NCBI GenBank assembly: GCA_900208305.1
Contig: OAPG01000004.1
Coordinates: forward strand, 1,054,001 to 1,118,000
Direction: 5' to 3'
Source of the DNA: Melanopsichium pennsylvanicum
Lineage: Eukaryota; Basidiomycota; Ustilaginomycetes; Ustilaginales
Length of the DNA stretch: 64,000 nucleotides
The position numbers and the translations under genes are program-made. Under the pieces are notes generated by a model, which saw only the letters and a program-made list of their open reading frames with translations, was not told where the DNA came from and did not search any database. Shown here one piece after another: positions 17,743-28,400 of this stretch. The first letter of the stretch is position 1. The number at the start of each line of letters is the position of its first letter.

Positions 17743-20412
17743 ATGGGAATCCCCGGGCTCTGGGCCGAGCTGGCCCCTGCCGCCCAGACCACCACTTTAC
17801 CATCGTATTGTCTTACCACGTTCACTGACAACGCCAATTCCGTGCGCGGCCTTCGACTTGGCATCGACGCGTCCCTCTGGCTCTTCCACGCACTGCAATC
17901 CTCTGGAGGCGTCAATCCATATTTGCGGCTGCTCTTCTACCGCCTGGCCAAGCTGCTCAGTTTGCCTGTCCTACCACTCTTCGTATTTGACGGAGCCAAC
18001 AGACCCACATGGAAACGAGGCAAACAGGTCAAAGGCCGACAACATGCGATCGAGCAACCGTTCGCTCAGCTGATTGAAGCTTTCGGTTTTCGGTGGCATC
18101 GGGCCCAGGGGGAAGCTGAGGCAGAGTTGGCGTACCTGAACCGTGTAGGGCTAGTCGATGCCGTGCTCATCGACGACTCGGATGCGTTGCTATTCGGTGC
18201 CCAAGTATTGATTCGCAATTGGGGGAAGAACTTGAGTGGGACCAAGTCGCTTAGTAGAACCACCTTGAATAGCAGCGATGTGGTAGACGAAGCTTCCACC
18301 ATTCTTGCCGTTGGCTCGCATCTACAGTTGTCCGGATCCGACCGCGACCATCTCATCACCCTGTACAGAGCAACCGATCTAGCAGCACTGTCCGAGCTAG
18401 GCATCGATCGTGATGGGCTCATACTCATCGCCCTCATGTCTGGTGGCGACTATGACGCGACTGGTCTCATGCAATGTGGCGTCAAAATTGCCCTTGCCTT
18501 GGCTCGTGCTGGGTTAGGAACCAACCTCGTCAAGGCTTTCAAAGACTCGTATCCCACCCAAGCCTCGGTAGCCCAGCCGTGTGCAACATTCTCCACTTTC
18601 TTGACAGCATGGCTGGAGGAAGTGCGTGATGAGCTGCGAACCAATTCGCGGGGCTATCTGCCCTCTCGCCGCCCAAAGTTGGCATCGAGTATCGTCCAGA
18701 GCTTTCTTTCCACGGCCGACTCGCGAAAGGTGCTTGCGTACTACGTGTATCCTCTCACCTCGGAGCACAACACGGCTTTCCAGTTCGTACAAGTCAAATG
18801 CACACAACCGGATCTCACAAGACTAGCCGGCTTGTGCCAGCTCTACTTCAACTGGACTCAAGCTGCAATCCTGACCAAATTCCGGACGATCCTTGGACCA
18901 GGCATCGTGGTGAGGCGATTGAGGCAGGAGGTTCTGGAGCATCATGATGGAGGTGGCGTAGAGGGACCCTGGGCGGCATTGGTCGAGAGCCCAGCGAGCA
19001 AGGCCGTCCGGAGACACATGCTCGGTCTCGACCCCGATTCATCCCAATCATCGAGTGAAGCCAGTAAAGCATCGAAAGCAGCCGCTATCACAGCTTTGCG
19101 AAAGAAGCAGAAACCTTTGCACGACAGTCCGAATGCCACTCGAATCACCGATTTCTTCGCCAAAGCCGCTCTCGCTTCCAACCCCACCGACACTCGCTCT
19201 ACCACTACTGCCACTGCTACAACGGCATCTACAAGCCGATCCGATCCAATGCCCCCTGAACTGAGCGTGGAGATCATGGCGATCAAGATGCAACGTCGTC
19301 ATGCGGCGCTAGCCCCGTTTCTAGACTACCGAGTGCTTGTCTCCATGTCAGAATTTGCTGTTGCGGCTCAAGCTGGGATTGATCCGCGTCTCGACGCAGA
19401 GCTCGCTGCTGCACATGCGGCAGACGATGATTCTGACGCGGATGCTGTCGGCGTTGAGGAAGACGAGGCTGGAAGCAGGGGTCCGACGAAGAAGAGGATC
19501 GAGCCGGGGGAGCCACTCCTCATGTGGATCCCAGAGCCGTTTCTCCAACTTAGTCTCAGCGGATCTGCGCCTCTTGATGCGTTTGTGAAGCAAGTCGAGC
19601 GGAAAGCTGCTGCGGCGACCAAACCCAAGGGTGGGGAAAAGGTACGGAGGGCTGCGAAAGCGGGACAAATGACGTTGAACGCCTTCGTCGAGCCGCTCGC
19701 GAAAGCGTCCTTGAGCGCAACCTCAGCAAACAAAGCGTCAAATCTTCGTCGAACGGACATGCCACCATCTGCATCACAACCGAGTGGGAAGATAGCTCCG
19801 CGTACACCTCGGCAATTGAGAATTCCGAGCGGAATGCAGAGAACTATGCGTCGTACGGAAAGTGTACCTGTTGCAACACCTCTGAACGCCTCAGCGAGAG
19901 GATTGGATAGGACAACATCGCTCCCTGAACGTGCAGAGCAGGGATCGATGTTGGATGTGGAAGAGGATATGGATTCATCGATTGAATTTCTGGGCTCTTT
20001 TGTTGCCAATTCACGTAGCACAGGAATTCATGATCGCAGTAGAACTCCGCCTAACATGTCGAGTGATGCAGACGGAAATGCGCTTGAAAATTCGCCCAAG
20101 AAACGGCTCTGTGCGGCAACAACACAAGTCATCACAACCAACAACGCCCGAATTGATAGCAGGGACAAAATCAACGCAAGAAATCTTCCCTCTTCTCGTG
20201 CTTTAGCAGAGCCATCAGCCGACAGTGACGATGACGACGACGACGATAATCATCATGTTGTGGGCCTTAACAGCAGCTCTGCCGGCCCATTTTCTCCTTT
20301 TGGTGGTGGTGGTTGTGGTGGTGGTTTGGTGAGAAGCGCAGCAACAGATCGTGCAAGCAGAAGACCAAGAGTTTCTACAATCACCATTTCGGACAGCTCT
20401 GACCAAGATTGA
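17743..20412 (+). CDS. GEN1/Yen1-like XPG-family structure-specific nuclease
   Basis: 889 aa from ATG 17743, chosen because MGIPGLWAEL is the conserved first block of Rad2/XPG nucleases; the upstream open frame back to 17563 runs through the LINE poly(A) and host leader. XPG-N: LRLGIDASLWLFHAL and LPLFVFDGANRPTWKRGKQVKG. XPG-I: HRAQGEAEAELAYLNR, then DAVLIDDSDALLFGA. A helix-two-turn-helix region follows (LMSGGDYDATGLMQCG). The acidic active-site residues are present. The C-terminal ~400 residues are disordered and acidic/Ser-rich. Family knowledge: GEN1/Yen1 cut Holliday junctions and other branched DNA symmetrically and act in late homologous recombination; the short spacer between the XPG-N and XPG-I blocks excludes XPG/Rad2 itself. 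FEN1 and EXO1 are less likely because of the long tail and the sequence blocks. The LINE ends 126 bp before the ATG. Confidence 0.85.
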   Translation: MGIPGLWAELAPAAQTTTLPSYCLTTFTDNANSVRGLRLGIDASLWLFHALQSSGGVNPYLRLLFYRLAKLLSLPVLPLFVFDGANRPTWKRGKQVKGRQHAIEQPFAQLIEAFGFRWHRAQGEAEAELAYLNRVGLVDAVLIDDSDALLFGAQVLIRNWGKNLSGTKSLSRTTLNSSDVVDEASTILAVGSHLQLSGSDRDHLITLYRATDLAALSELGIDRDGLILIALMSGGDYDATGLMQCGVKIALALARAGLGTNLVKAFKDSYPTQASVAQPCATFSTFLTAWLEEVRDELRTNSRGYLPSRRPKLASSIVQSFLSTADSRKVLAYYVYPLTSEHNTAFQFVQVKCTQPDLTRLAGLCQLYFNWTQAAILTKFRTILGPGIVVRRLRQEVLEHHDGGGVEGPWAALVESPASKAVRRHMLGLDPDSSQSSSEASKASKAAAITALRKKQKPLHDSPNATRITDFFAKAALASNPTDTRSTTTATATTASTSRSDPMPPELSVEIMAIKMQRRHAALAPFLDYRVLVSMSEFAVAAQAGIDPRLDAELAAAHAADDDSDADAVGVEEDEAGSRGPTKKRIEPGEPLLMWIPEPFLQLSLSGSAPLDAFVKQVERKAAAATKPKGGEKVRRAAKAGQMTLNAFVEPLAKASLSATSANKASNLRRTDMPPSASQPSGKIAPRTPRQLRIPSGMQRTMRRTESVPVATPLNASARGLDRTTSLPERAEQGSMLDVEEDMDSSIEFLGSFVANSRSTGIHDRSRTPPNMSSDADGNALENSPKKRLCAATTQVITTNNARIDSRDKINARNLPSSRALAEPSADSDDDDDDDNHHVVGLNSSSAGPFSPFGGGGCGGGLVRSAATDRASRRPRVSTITISDSSDQD

Positions 20413-20779
20413 CTCACACAGGCATACTTTTCTAATCCCGATACAAAAACCCTCCTATCGCAGAAGCTCTGCACCCGTACTGTAAATCCACTTGTACCGT
20501 TCAATTTTGACTTATCTCTACATTTTCGAGAATTCAAACTCAAATCTCCTTACGAATGTCACACCAAACTCGCCAAGACCCTAAAACCACCACAGGCTGT
20601 GTAAGTATGTGACGATTGCAAACCAAAGAGCCACGATAATGAGAAGCAAGCGAAAAAAAAAAAAAAAAAAGAAATCCTTGCAGCCCACATATCCTGTATG
20701 CGACCTTGCATTTGTGTAGATGCTACGAATGGAAGCACGAAGCTCAATGAGGGTGAGGCCGTCCGCCTCCTACATGAAC
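20413..20779. other. Convergent spacer between GEN1-like and hydrolase genes
   Basis: 3' UTRs of two convergent genes. It holds an A tract near 20654-20671 and one TACTGTA heptamer at 20478. No gene is seen. Confidence 0.6.
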
Positions 20780-22705
20780 TTAAAGTCTAGATTTGGCCCT
20801 ATGCCAAGATACCATGACACTATTACCAACACTGCCTGTAGCTATTCTGGAACTGGCATTGGACGATGCCAAAGGTTTCACTTCGTCTGCGTCCCAGCGA
20901 AGCCCGCTATCCGCGCTACCAGCGCTACCAGCTGCGACAGTTCGTGTTTCCCTGTCTTTCCCATTCGATCCTGGCTGCCGATTGCTCTTGCTTGTCGAAA
21001 AGGTTGCTGACGAGTTCTGGCACGGTTTTTCAGACCCTGATTGTGACTGAGTCATTAATGTCTCTTGCTGATGCGGCGCTAAAGATGACGAGGTGGGGGC
21101 AGGTGGTATCGGCAAAGGCAGGCTTTTTGCATCGACAGACTCCTTTCGTGCTGCCCTTGTTAGTGCTGGTGCAGAATCCGGTAGAATCAATCTTGATACC
21201 GGAGGTATGGACGGCAGCAACATTCGCTGTTCCGAGTCGGTAGACGCTGGCGCTGACGAGTCCAGCCCTCCGGGACCCTCTAATGGCGCATTGCGATGCT
21301 GCCCCATTGCAGCTTTCCCCATCATGTATCTTGCATACGGTGACGGCGCGAACACGTGCCCCTGCTCCCGCCCATGTCCCTCCCCATTCCAAGCCTGCTG
21401 TGACACACTATGCGCATCCATCCAAGGCTGAGATGCCGGCCCCGCATTTCCACTCGCCGGAGAAGTCGCTGCATGCCCTTGAGCCAAGTTGTTATCCCAC
21501 TTACCTGGCTCGAGCGTGCCTCGTCCTTGACTGTGATGGCTCGGGTTGAATCTCGCAAGACCTAATGTATCCCTGTCCCTAATGGCCGCAGCACCAAGAC
21601 CCATCTTGGTCAACTCGCCCCTTTCGCGTAACCACTCCACAATTGCTTCCACAACCTGTGGGTAGAATCCTCTGAATAGATGATCCGCATGATCTATAAG
21701 CTTGATACTGCAACTTCCAGATCTTCTGTGTACGCCGGAAAGGATGTTTCCGTACGCCGTGACGTCACTTGCTGGAACACTCTTGTCCGCCGTACCGTGT
21801 ATCAACAGTACATCCGTGTTGTACGGAAACGCAAGAGCGATCTCTCTGGTGGGCCAAGCGGCGAATTGTTCCACTTGCTCGGGATACACGTGAAGCTCCT
21901 TGTCCTGTCCAGCAACTCTGGCCTGCCACCTGAAGAAGCCTTCCTTGGCAAATGCCGGCAGATACACTGGATCTCTCTCATGGATATTGGCCATATTGAA
22001 CCTCGCACTGAGAGCCACAAAGAAGGGGACCCTCAGACTGGGAGGCAGCGCATCGCGACAGTACTTTGCAAACCATGCAAATCCGTCGAGTCCACCCCTA
22101 CTGTGGCCAATGATGATCTCGACCGTGTACTCTAATTTTGTGCGAAGATAGTCAACGACAGCCACCAAGTCTTCCACATCATCAGCGAGGTTGCCCATGC
22201 TCCACGTACCTGGGGTCTCGCCATTGGCCCTGAAATCGAACCGGAAAGAATCGATCGGCAATGCTCTTGCCAACTGCTTGTGATAGGTCTGATCTTTGTG
22301 TGCAAGGACTCCATGCAAGATGATGGCAATTTTGAGACCGCGAGTGTCGCGCTTGTCGATAGGGTAGATGGGGTAGGAACGACGCTTGAATGCTTGATCT
22401 TTCTGGCGCAGTCGTTGCATCTGGCGAGGGTCTTCTTCTGTACCAAAGCCTGAGCGTGGATCTGGATCTTGGCTACTGTCGGGTGAAAAGGACGAAGAGG
22501 AATCGTTGGTGATATCTGGTCGATAGGACGAGGCATAGCGATGAGGCTCGATGGATGCGGTGGTCGAGCGGGAGGTGTACATTGGATGAGGTTCATGCTC
22601 CAAAGGGTTGTGAGGGGGAAGTGCGGCTTGAGCAAGAATGCCAACAATTCCTATTGTGTCGCCGTTGGCGGTCATCATTAGGATGTGAAGTTTTGTTTCC
22701 CTCAT
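20780..22705 (-). CDS. Alpha/beta hydrolase with long disordered tail
   Basis: 641 aa from ATG 22703-22705 (A at -3); a start at MYTSRSTT (22582) is an alternative because the first 41 residues have no recognised features. Hydrolase fold (~120-365): GLKIAIILHGVLAHKD (oxyanion region), FDFRANGETPGTWSMG, nucleophile Ser202 in IIIGHSRGGLDG, Asp near 307 in HGTADKSVP and His near 339-342 in IDHADHLFRGF, so the triad is complete. The order and the FDFRGNGES-like block resemble serine-aminopeptidase/esterase-type hydrolases of the S33 superfamily. Residues ~370-641 are low-complexity and probably disordered. There is no signal peptide. The substrate is unknown; an esterase or lipase is most likely. 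No introns are needed. Confidence 0.8.
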   Translation of the reverse strand: MRETKLHILMMTANGDTIGIVGILAQAALPPHNPLEHEPHPMYTSRSTTASIEPHRYASSYRPDITNDSSSSFSPDSSQDPDPRSGFGTEEDPRQMQRLRQKDQAFKRRSYPIYPIDKRDTRGLKIAIILHGVLAHKDQTYHKQLARALPIDSFRFDFRANGETPGTWSMGNLADDVEDLVAVVDYLRTKLEYTVEIIIGHSRGGLDGFAWFAKYCRDALPPSLRVPFFVALSARFNMANIHERDPVYLPAFAKEGFFRWQARVAGQDKELHVYPEQVEQFAAWPTREIALAFPYNTDVLLIHGTADKSVPASDVTAYGNILSGVHRRSGSCSIKLIDHADHLFRGFYPQVVEAIVEWLRERGELTKMGLGAAAIRDRDTLGLARFNPSHHSQGRGTLEPGKWDNNLAQGHAATSPASGNAGPASQPWMDAHSVSQQAWNGEGHGREQGHVFAPSPYARYMMGKAAMGQHRNAPLEGPGGLDSSAPASTDSEQRMLLPSIPPVSRLILPDSAPALTRAARKESVDAKSLPLPIPPAPTSSSLAPHQQETLMTQSQSGSEKPCQNSSATFSTSKSNRQPGSNGKDRETRTVAAGSAGSADSGLRWDADEVKPLASSNASSRIATGSVGNSVMVSWHRAKSRL

Positions 22706-24577
22706 GTTTGTAATAGCCTATGGTGCTGGTGGTGAGCCTTGTCAGCGAGAAGATCTCGGGAACTGCGGCAGGGTCTCGGCGATGCAGATGCTTGAGCAAC
22801 GCGACGTCTTTAGCAGAAAACACAAGTATGGCAAGGCCAGCTTCAAGCTGAACAAGCCCTTGATAGACAGAGCAGATTGCAAAGTGCAGACGAGAGGGTG
22901 TACCGCGAGAGCAATTTTTTTGCCAACAGATGCCGGGTTCGTGCAAAAGAACTCTTTCGATGTGTGCGAAGCTGCGTTGAGCTGAGGTTTCGCTTATAGC
23001 CAATTTGAAGTCCAGAGCGAATGCTCGATGTCGCAAGCTCGTAGGGCTCAGGTTGTGGGAATGGCAGCAAGTTGATTTGGTCACCGCCTTTATCGCGTGG
23101 TCTAGCTAGTGTTGGCGAATGCGCTTTCGTTGGAAGGGAGTGCCGATCCTGGGAGCAGTATCGGTGAATCCTCGAGCCGGACTGACACCGGACTGATACT
23201 GACAAAAGAAGCAAGACTCGTTTTATAGCGGTCGTGATAGGAGTTGCAAATGATGATGATGACGGCGGTGATGGTGATGGAGCTGCTAGAGCGTCGGCTG
23301 CGAGCTGGCACGATAGAATGGCAGTGGGTGTGTGTGTGTGTGTGTGGAATGTGGGGAGAGACATGTATCAGCTGAGCCGACCTGCGCGCCATGGAATTCT
23401 AGCCTGTGAAAAAGTAGAGAAAATAAGCAGAAGAAGGACCCTAAACTCTCATCCAACACATAACCCCCAACACACAGCGTAGACGCGCGACTCACCTCGC
23501 AGCCCAACCCAAATTCTCGAACCCTTGATTTTTTTCTCACACACACCAACAGTTTGACCCGTCGGGGGTACCGACTACTCTCTATCTGTTCAACTTGAAA
23601 AAGTCATGCTTGCTGAGTTGCAAAGAGAGAGACATGGCAAGCTCACACTTGAGAATTGTGACCAAGTGTGACACGGCGTTTCAATACAATTTAGCGGTAA
23701 GCCGGGTCACCGTGTGGGATGTAGCAGAGATCTTTTTCGGGTGCATCAACATGTGCGATGGTTTTTCTCTTCACCCTGGCTCAAGCTTGGATTTGAGCAA
23801 AGCAACTTCGCGCTGCCTGTCAGCTCAAGTATCAAGCTGTCGTGCAGGAAGCCCCGAGTGCGGCCAAGGTAGTTCTAGACTTAGACATCACTAATTCACA
23901 TTGGCAGCCATACATAGGAAGCCACAATACACTCCGCCGCAAAACTTATAGGTTTCGACCACCTTGATTGGGCCGCATGCTCTTGTTTCATCTGTGCGAC
24001 ACAATGCCTTTTCAGGCCAACGAGACTTCCGACAAGCCTGACCAACCGCTGTCGAAGCAAGTTTGGCTCCGAACAGTCTGTAGCAAGAGTACATGAGCGA
24101 AATAGTGCCACACCTTAAAGTTGAGCCTAGTTCCAAGACCTCACTCGCGCCCGATGCGACTTTGTTCTCGCAAAGCTGGAAGATGATCGGGTTAGAAGTC
24201 CGTGACCCGAGAGGCGCATCAATCACAGAATGAAATTTCAGTGCTTCTTGCTGCCATGCATGCTTTTTTTTTTGTTACTGGAAAAATTCCGTACAAGGTT
24301 GCGAAAAGTCGAGCCAAATTACAGACAGCTCAAAAAAGGGTCCTCCTGTCTGCTGCCTTGCAGTTTTGAGCCACCTCGAAACGCCGTCGTCGTAGTCACC
24401 ATCACCTCTAACTTTTTGCGACATCTTTTTCTTCACTTTCCGTTCTCAGCTACAGACTGCATCTTCCTCAAAAACACGCACTTCGGACCACTCGTGACTA
24501 GCACCAGTTCCGACAAACTTGCCATCGTAAACGCCGACGCAAGCGCCCACCCACGCAAAACCTCGAATACCTACAGC
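22706..24577. other. Divergent spacer between hydrolase and LLPH-like genes
   Basis: 1.9 kb that should hold two promoters. It has a TG dinucleotide repeat at 23329-23346 and many short open frames without ATG or family similarity. The plus-strand frame 24230-24577 in front of the LLPH-like start is most likely leader. Confidence 0.5.
23329..23346. repeat. (TG)n microsatellite
   Basis: Nine TG units in the divergent spacer between the hydrolase and the LLPH-like gene. Confidence 0.9.
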
Positions 24578-24979
24578 ATGGCCAAATCCCTCCGCAGCAG
24601 CTCCAAGCTCAAAGCACGCAATGTCAAGCGTCACAACCCCAAGAGCGACTATGCTGTCACAGAAGCTGCCCGAATCAACGCCTTGAATGCTCGTCTCGTC
24701 GCCGGTCTTAAAAAGGACAAACTCTCCGTCGAGGGCGCGGAAGCTGGTGAAGGCGCGGAGGACGAAGTGACGATGAAGGACGTCGAACAAGAAGATAACA
24801 TGCAAGGAGCTGAGGGGGAGGGCGAGAAGGTCAAAATTAGCACATCTGGTCCGCGAAATTCCAGAAGGGAAACATACAGGAAAAGCAAAGGACTCACACC
24901 GTTCAAGAACAAGGGCGGTAACAAGCTGTTTGATGCTCATACATCCAAGAATGGTGGCAAGCCCAAGCGTCGCCGATAG
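24578..24979 (+). CDS. LLPH/Ybl028c-like nucleolar protein (DUF2423)
   Basis: 133 aa from ATG 24578, chosen because MAKSLRSSSKLKARNVKR is the conserved N-terminus of the DUF2423/LLPH family (yeast Ybl028c, human LLP homolog). The frame is open further upstream to 24230, but that part has no family similarity. The middle is acidic (EGAEDEVTMKDVEQED) and the C-terminus very basic (KSKGLTPFKNKGGNK ... KPKRRR), fitting nucleolar retention. Family knowledge: these small proteins associate with pre-60S ribosomal particles. It is divergent from the alpha/beta hydrolase and convergent with PHO81. A single exon suffices. Confidence 0.85.
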   Translation: MAKSLRSSSKLKARNVKRHNPKSDYAVTEAARINALNARLVAGLKKDKLSVEGAEAGEGAEDEVTMKDVEQEDNMQGAEGEGEKVKISTSGPRNSRRETYRKSKGLTPFKNKGGNKLFDAHTSKNGGKPKRRR

Positions 24980-25465
24980 ATACTCCCAAGAACAAATCCG
25001 ATAAGGCTTCGGTTGTGCGATTAAGCCAGTCCGAGCCAAAATCGACTCAGCGTTCAAACCCCTGCAGTCTCGGATCGCGCGATTGTCTCTCCAGAGAATG
25101 ATTGAATCTGCCGCCTTGTTAACCCATCTCAGTCGGACTAGCCACCCGAATCAAGACTCAGTCAAGCACCTTCTCACTCACGCATCCAAACCTCCGTCAC
25201 TGCCACTCCTTTCTAGCTCTAGCTTAAACTTCAGCTTCGCTTTGCGCATCAGATCCTCATTTTGTACTATATTCCTCAGACTTGCTTCACTCTTCAATCT
25301 TTACATTTGCTCTTTTCAGACACATTTTGTCATCTAAGACATGCACAAGCTTATGCTCTTAACCCGAAAAACAATCGACCGCGCAATCTCATTTCTGCAG
25401 ACGTCAAAACTACGAAATCAAAACATGTAATCAAGCGATTCTCTCCTCTTTGCTGAACCAACTCT
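24980..25465. other. Convergent spacer between LLPH-like and PHO81 genes
   Basis: 3' flanks of two convergent genes; pyrimidine-rich in the middle (about 25190-25320). No gene is seen. Confidence 0.55.
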
Positions 25466-28400
25466 CTAACTTTTGCAAACCACAATCCCCTGGTCGACCT
25501 CGCCATCAACGTCTGCCCTCTCTCCTCCATCCTCTGCTCGCGCTCTTCCTTTTTCTACTCGCTCATTGAATTTCCCAATGGTGATCAGCAACAACCCTGA
25601 AGCCTTGACGCTTTCCACCAAGTGCGGCACATGGTTGAGCAACGCCACATCCACCATGATACCCAACAGGTTGTTGCTCTTGGCAAACCTGACCGCTTCA
25701 CTAATACTCTCCCTTCTTGGATCCGTCTCGTGTCTTGTCGATGGTAACAATTTTCCCTGCTCCAGAGACGCTGTTCCATCGATACCGCAAAACGATGCAA
25801 AGAAGACGGCATAATTGGGCTGTTTCCAATTGAGCGCCGTACAAACCGTAGGCGAGCGCGAAGAAAACACAATCTTTCGACTTTGCTCTCGATTGCTCGT
25901 GCCTGCAGCGTAGACCGTGTGAAGAATTGTATCGACGAATTGGTTCACTTCCATCTTGGGCATGCCCGGATTGGAACGCACTTCAGCCGTGGAGGGATAC
26001 ATGACGTCAATGTCAATGCCAACGCTGACAGGCAAAAGTGAGAGAAGCTTTTCAAGCGTGACGACTGATGTTCGCAGCGCTTGCTGCCAGTCTGTCCACG
26101 ATGCTTGCGCTGCCTGGGAACAAGTCCAGTCAAGCGAGTGACCGCTTGAAATAGCGAGTGAAATGAGCTCGTCGGATCGGACAGAGCCAACGTATACCTG
26201 CAGGCCGGCAAGAGGAATGAACGGCGAAGGCCATACGATTGCTTTGGCATCTTTGGTCACTTGTACTACAACGCGTAAATACTCGCCTGCGAGCGAAGAG
26301 CCCGTGACCAAGGTGGGTTGGGCGGCAGCCACAGACGCTGCGCCGGCAGAAGAGGCGAGTGGAGTACCACTCGCTCCTCCACTGGCTGTACCCTTGTCTG
26401 CACCCTGTGGTGTGGATATACCTGCTGCTGCTGCTGCGCTGCTCAGACTTCCACCAATGCCGCTGACCCCGCTGTTGGGCGTCATCCTTGTGGGGCCAAC
26501 GGTTGAGGCGGACGCCACACCGGGTAGCATACTCTTCCAGTACGTCTCCACCCGACCTCCGATCTCGAGCTGAACGCTGTCAAACGGTTTAACGAAGTCG
26601 AGCTCAAACGATACTTCCCCGACCACTTTGAGATAAACATCTTGGAGCGGCAAGACGAACCGCTTTCGGTCGGTCATTCCTTCGAACGAGCTTGGCAGAG
26701 CCACACCCTTGCCAATCACCTTGGATCCGAAGGTTGGCATGAGCTCCCATTCGATCGTGAATGCTTCGAGACTGTTGACCTGGAAGGAAAAAACTTCACG
26801 CTCATCAGCCAAAGGCAGCACGACGTTGTGTGGGATGGCGGTGGTGGACGCATCCGGCCTCGATGTCATGACCAGCTTGAGCGAGGATGTGGAGAATTGT
26901 TCGGGTCGATTGGGATCTTGATGCTTGTAAAGCTTGACTGAGCTGTTGGTCAATGAGACCGAGACGAGCGCACGCTTGTCCAGGTAGTTGTGACCATACG
27001 TGCGGAAGGGGATGATGGGGGGTGGGAGCGACAAGTCGGGAATCCCATCCATCTCGAGGTCAAGGTCGTCAGCCGCGTCGTTGGATGCGCTGGCCTTGGC
27101 GACCGAGGCCTTGGAAGGTCGACGCGCCGGTGGTGCGGCTGTACTCTGCTGCGCTGCTTTCAACAACAGGAGCAAGCAGGCGATCTTGCCATTCCAAGCA
27201 GCGTAGAAGGCGGCGGTCCTGTCCTTTTCGTCGAATATGTTGACATCGCAGCCTGCATCGAGCAACACCTTGAGACAATCGACGTGACCGCTCTCAGCGG
27301 CAAAGAAAGTTGGGGTCCATTGAGTTCCCTTTTCAGGTGCATTGGGATCACCACCCGACTCGACGAGCAGGCGCACACAGTCTGCGTGACCGGCGCGCGC
27401 CGCTAGTGCTTGTGGATACAGGCCCTCTGCGTTCGAGACGATCTTTGCGCCCTTTTGCAGCAGCAAGCGGACGATTTCGGCATGGCCTCCCGAACTGGCG
27501 AGGCAGAGCGGGATGAGATCGGTAGCATCGCGTGGCTCAACACTTGCGCCGTGATCCAGAAGGATGCGAACGGCGTCAGTGCGACCGTTCATGACAGCAA
27601 GAATGAGAGGCGAAAAGCCATCAAGGTCGTAGGTTGCAGCCGAGATGGAAGGCAGCGAGAGCAAGTACTTGCACACATCGGTGTGACCTGCCATGGCAGC
27701 GTACGAGAGCGCGGTACGGCCGTAAATGTCCTGTTGTGCGACATCGACTCCATTTTCGATACAGCACTGCACGAGATAGAGCTTGCCAGCCATGGAAGAT
27801 TCGTGCAAGCAAGTTCGCGAGCTGATGTCGTCGATGAATTTGTAATCTGCGAGGTGATGTTCCAGGGCAGCGCGAACGGCTTCGTGGGGAGCTTCGAGCA
27901 GTGCTCGCCATACGATTCGAGACACGCTGATGGGATCTTCGTTCTGCGCTGCAATGCGAATCATCTCAGTGGCTGGCCCAACACGACCCGCCTTGACTGC
28001 GTGGGCGAGGTTGGCTTCGAGATCAGCGAGTGCATCGAAGTCCTGGCTCTGAGCGGCAGCAAAGTCTAGGCGGTTCTCAGACGAGAGGCTGGCGCCGCTG
28101 GTGCTGAGAGTCTCGTTCAGGGATCGGCCATGGGAGAGGTTCTCGAGCTCAAGCAAATTGGCGGCAGCAATATCACTGAGTTCGGCGATGAATTTGAGGT
28201 TGAAGCAGGGCTGCACTTCAACTTGACGTGCCAAGTAGAGCTCTTTGGTCTGTGACTTGGAACGCTTGTCCCATTTTTTGAGAATCTTGCGGAAGCCGGT
28301 AGCATTGATCTCGATGAACTGCTGAAGCTTGCTCAGATCCTTTTCAAAGTAGCGGAAACCTTCGTAGAGAGCCACATAGGAAGGCGACTCTTTGGAGAGC

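Noticed and set aside
22593..23084. 163-codon frame overlapping the hydrolase start on the same strand
   Set aside because: It lacks family-like sequence and the hydrolase frame explains the conserved part.
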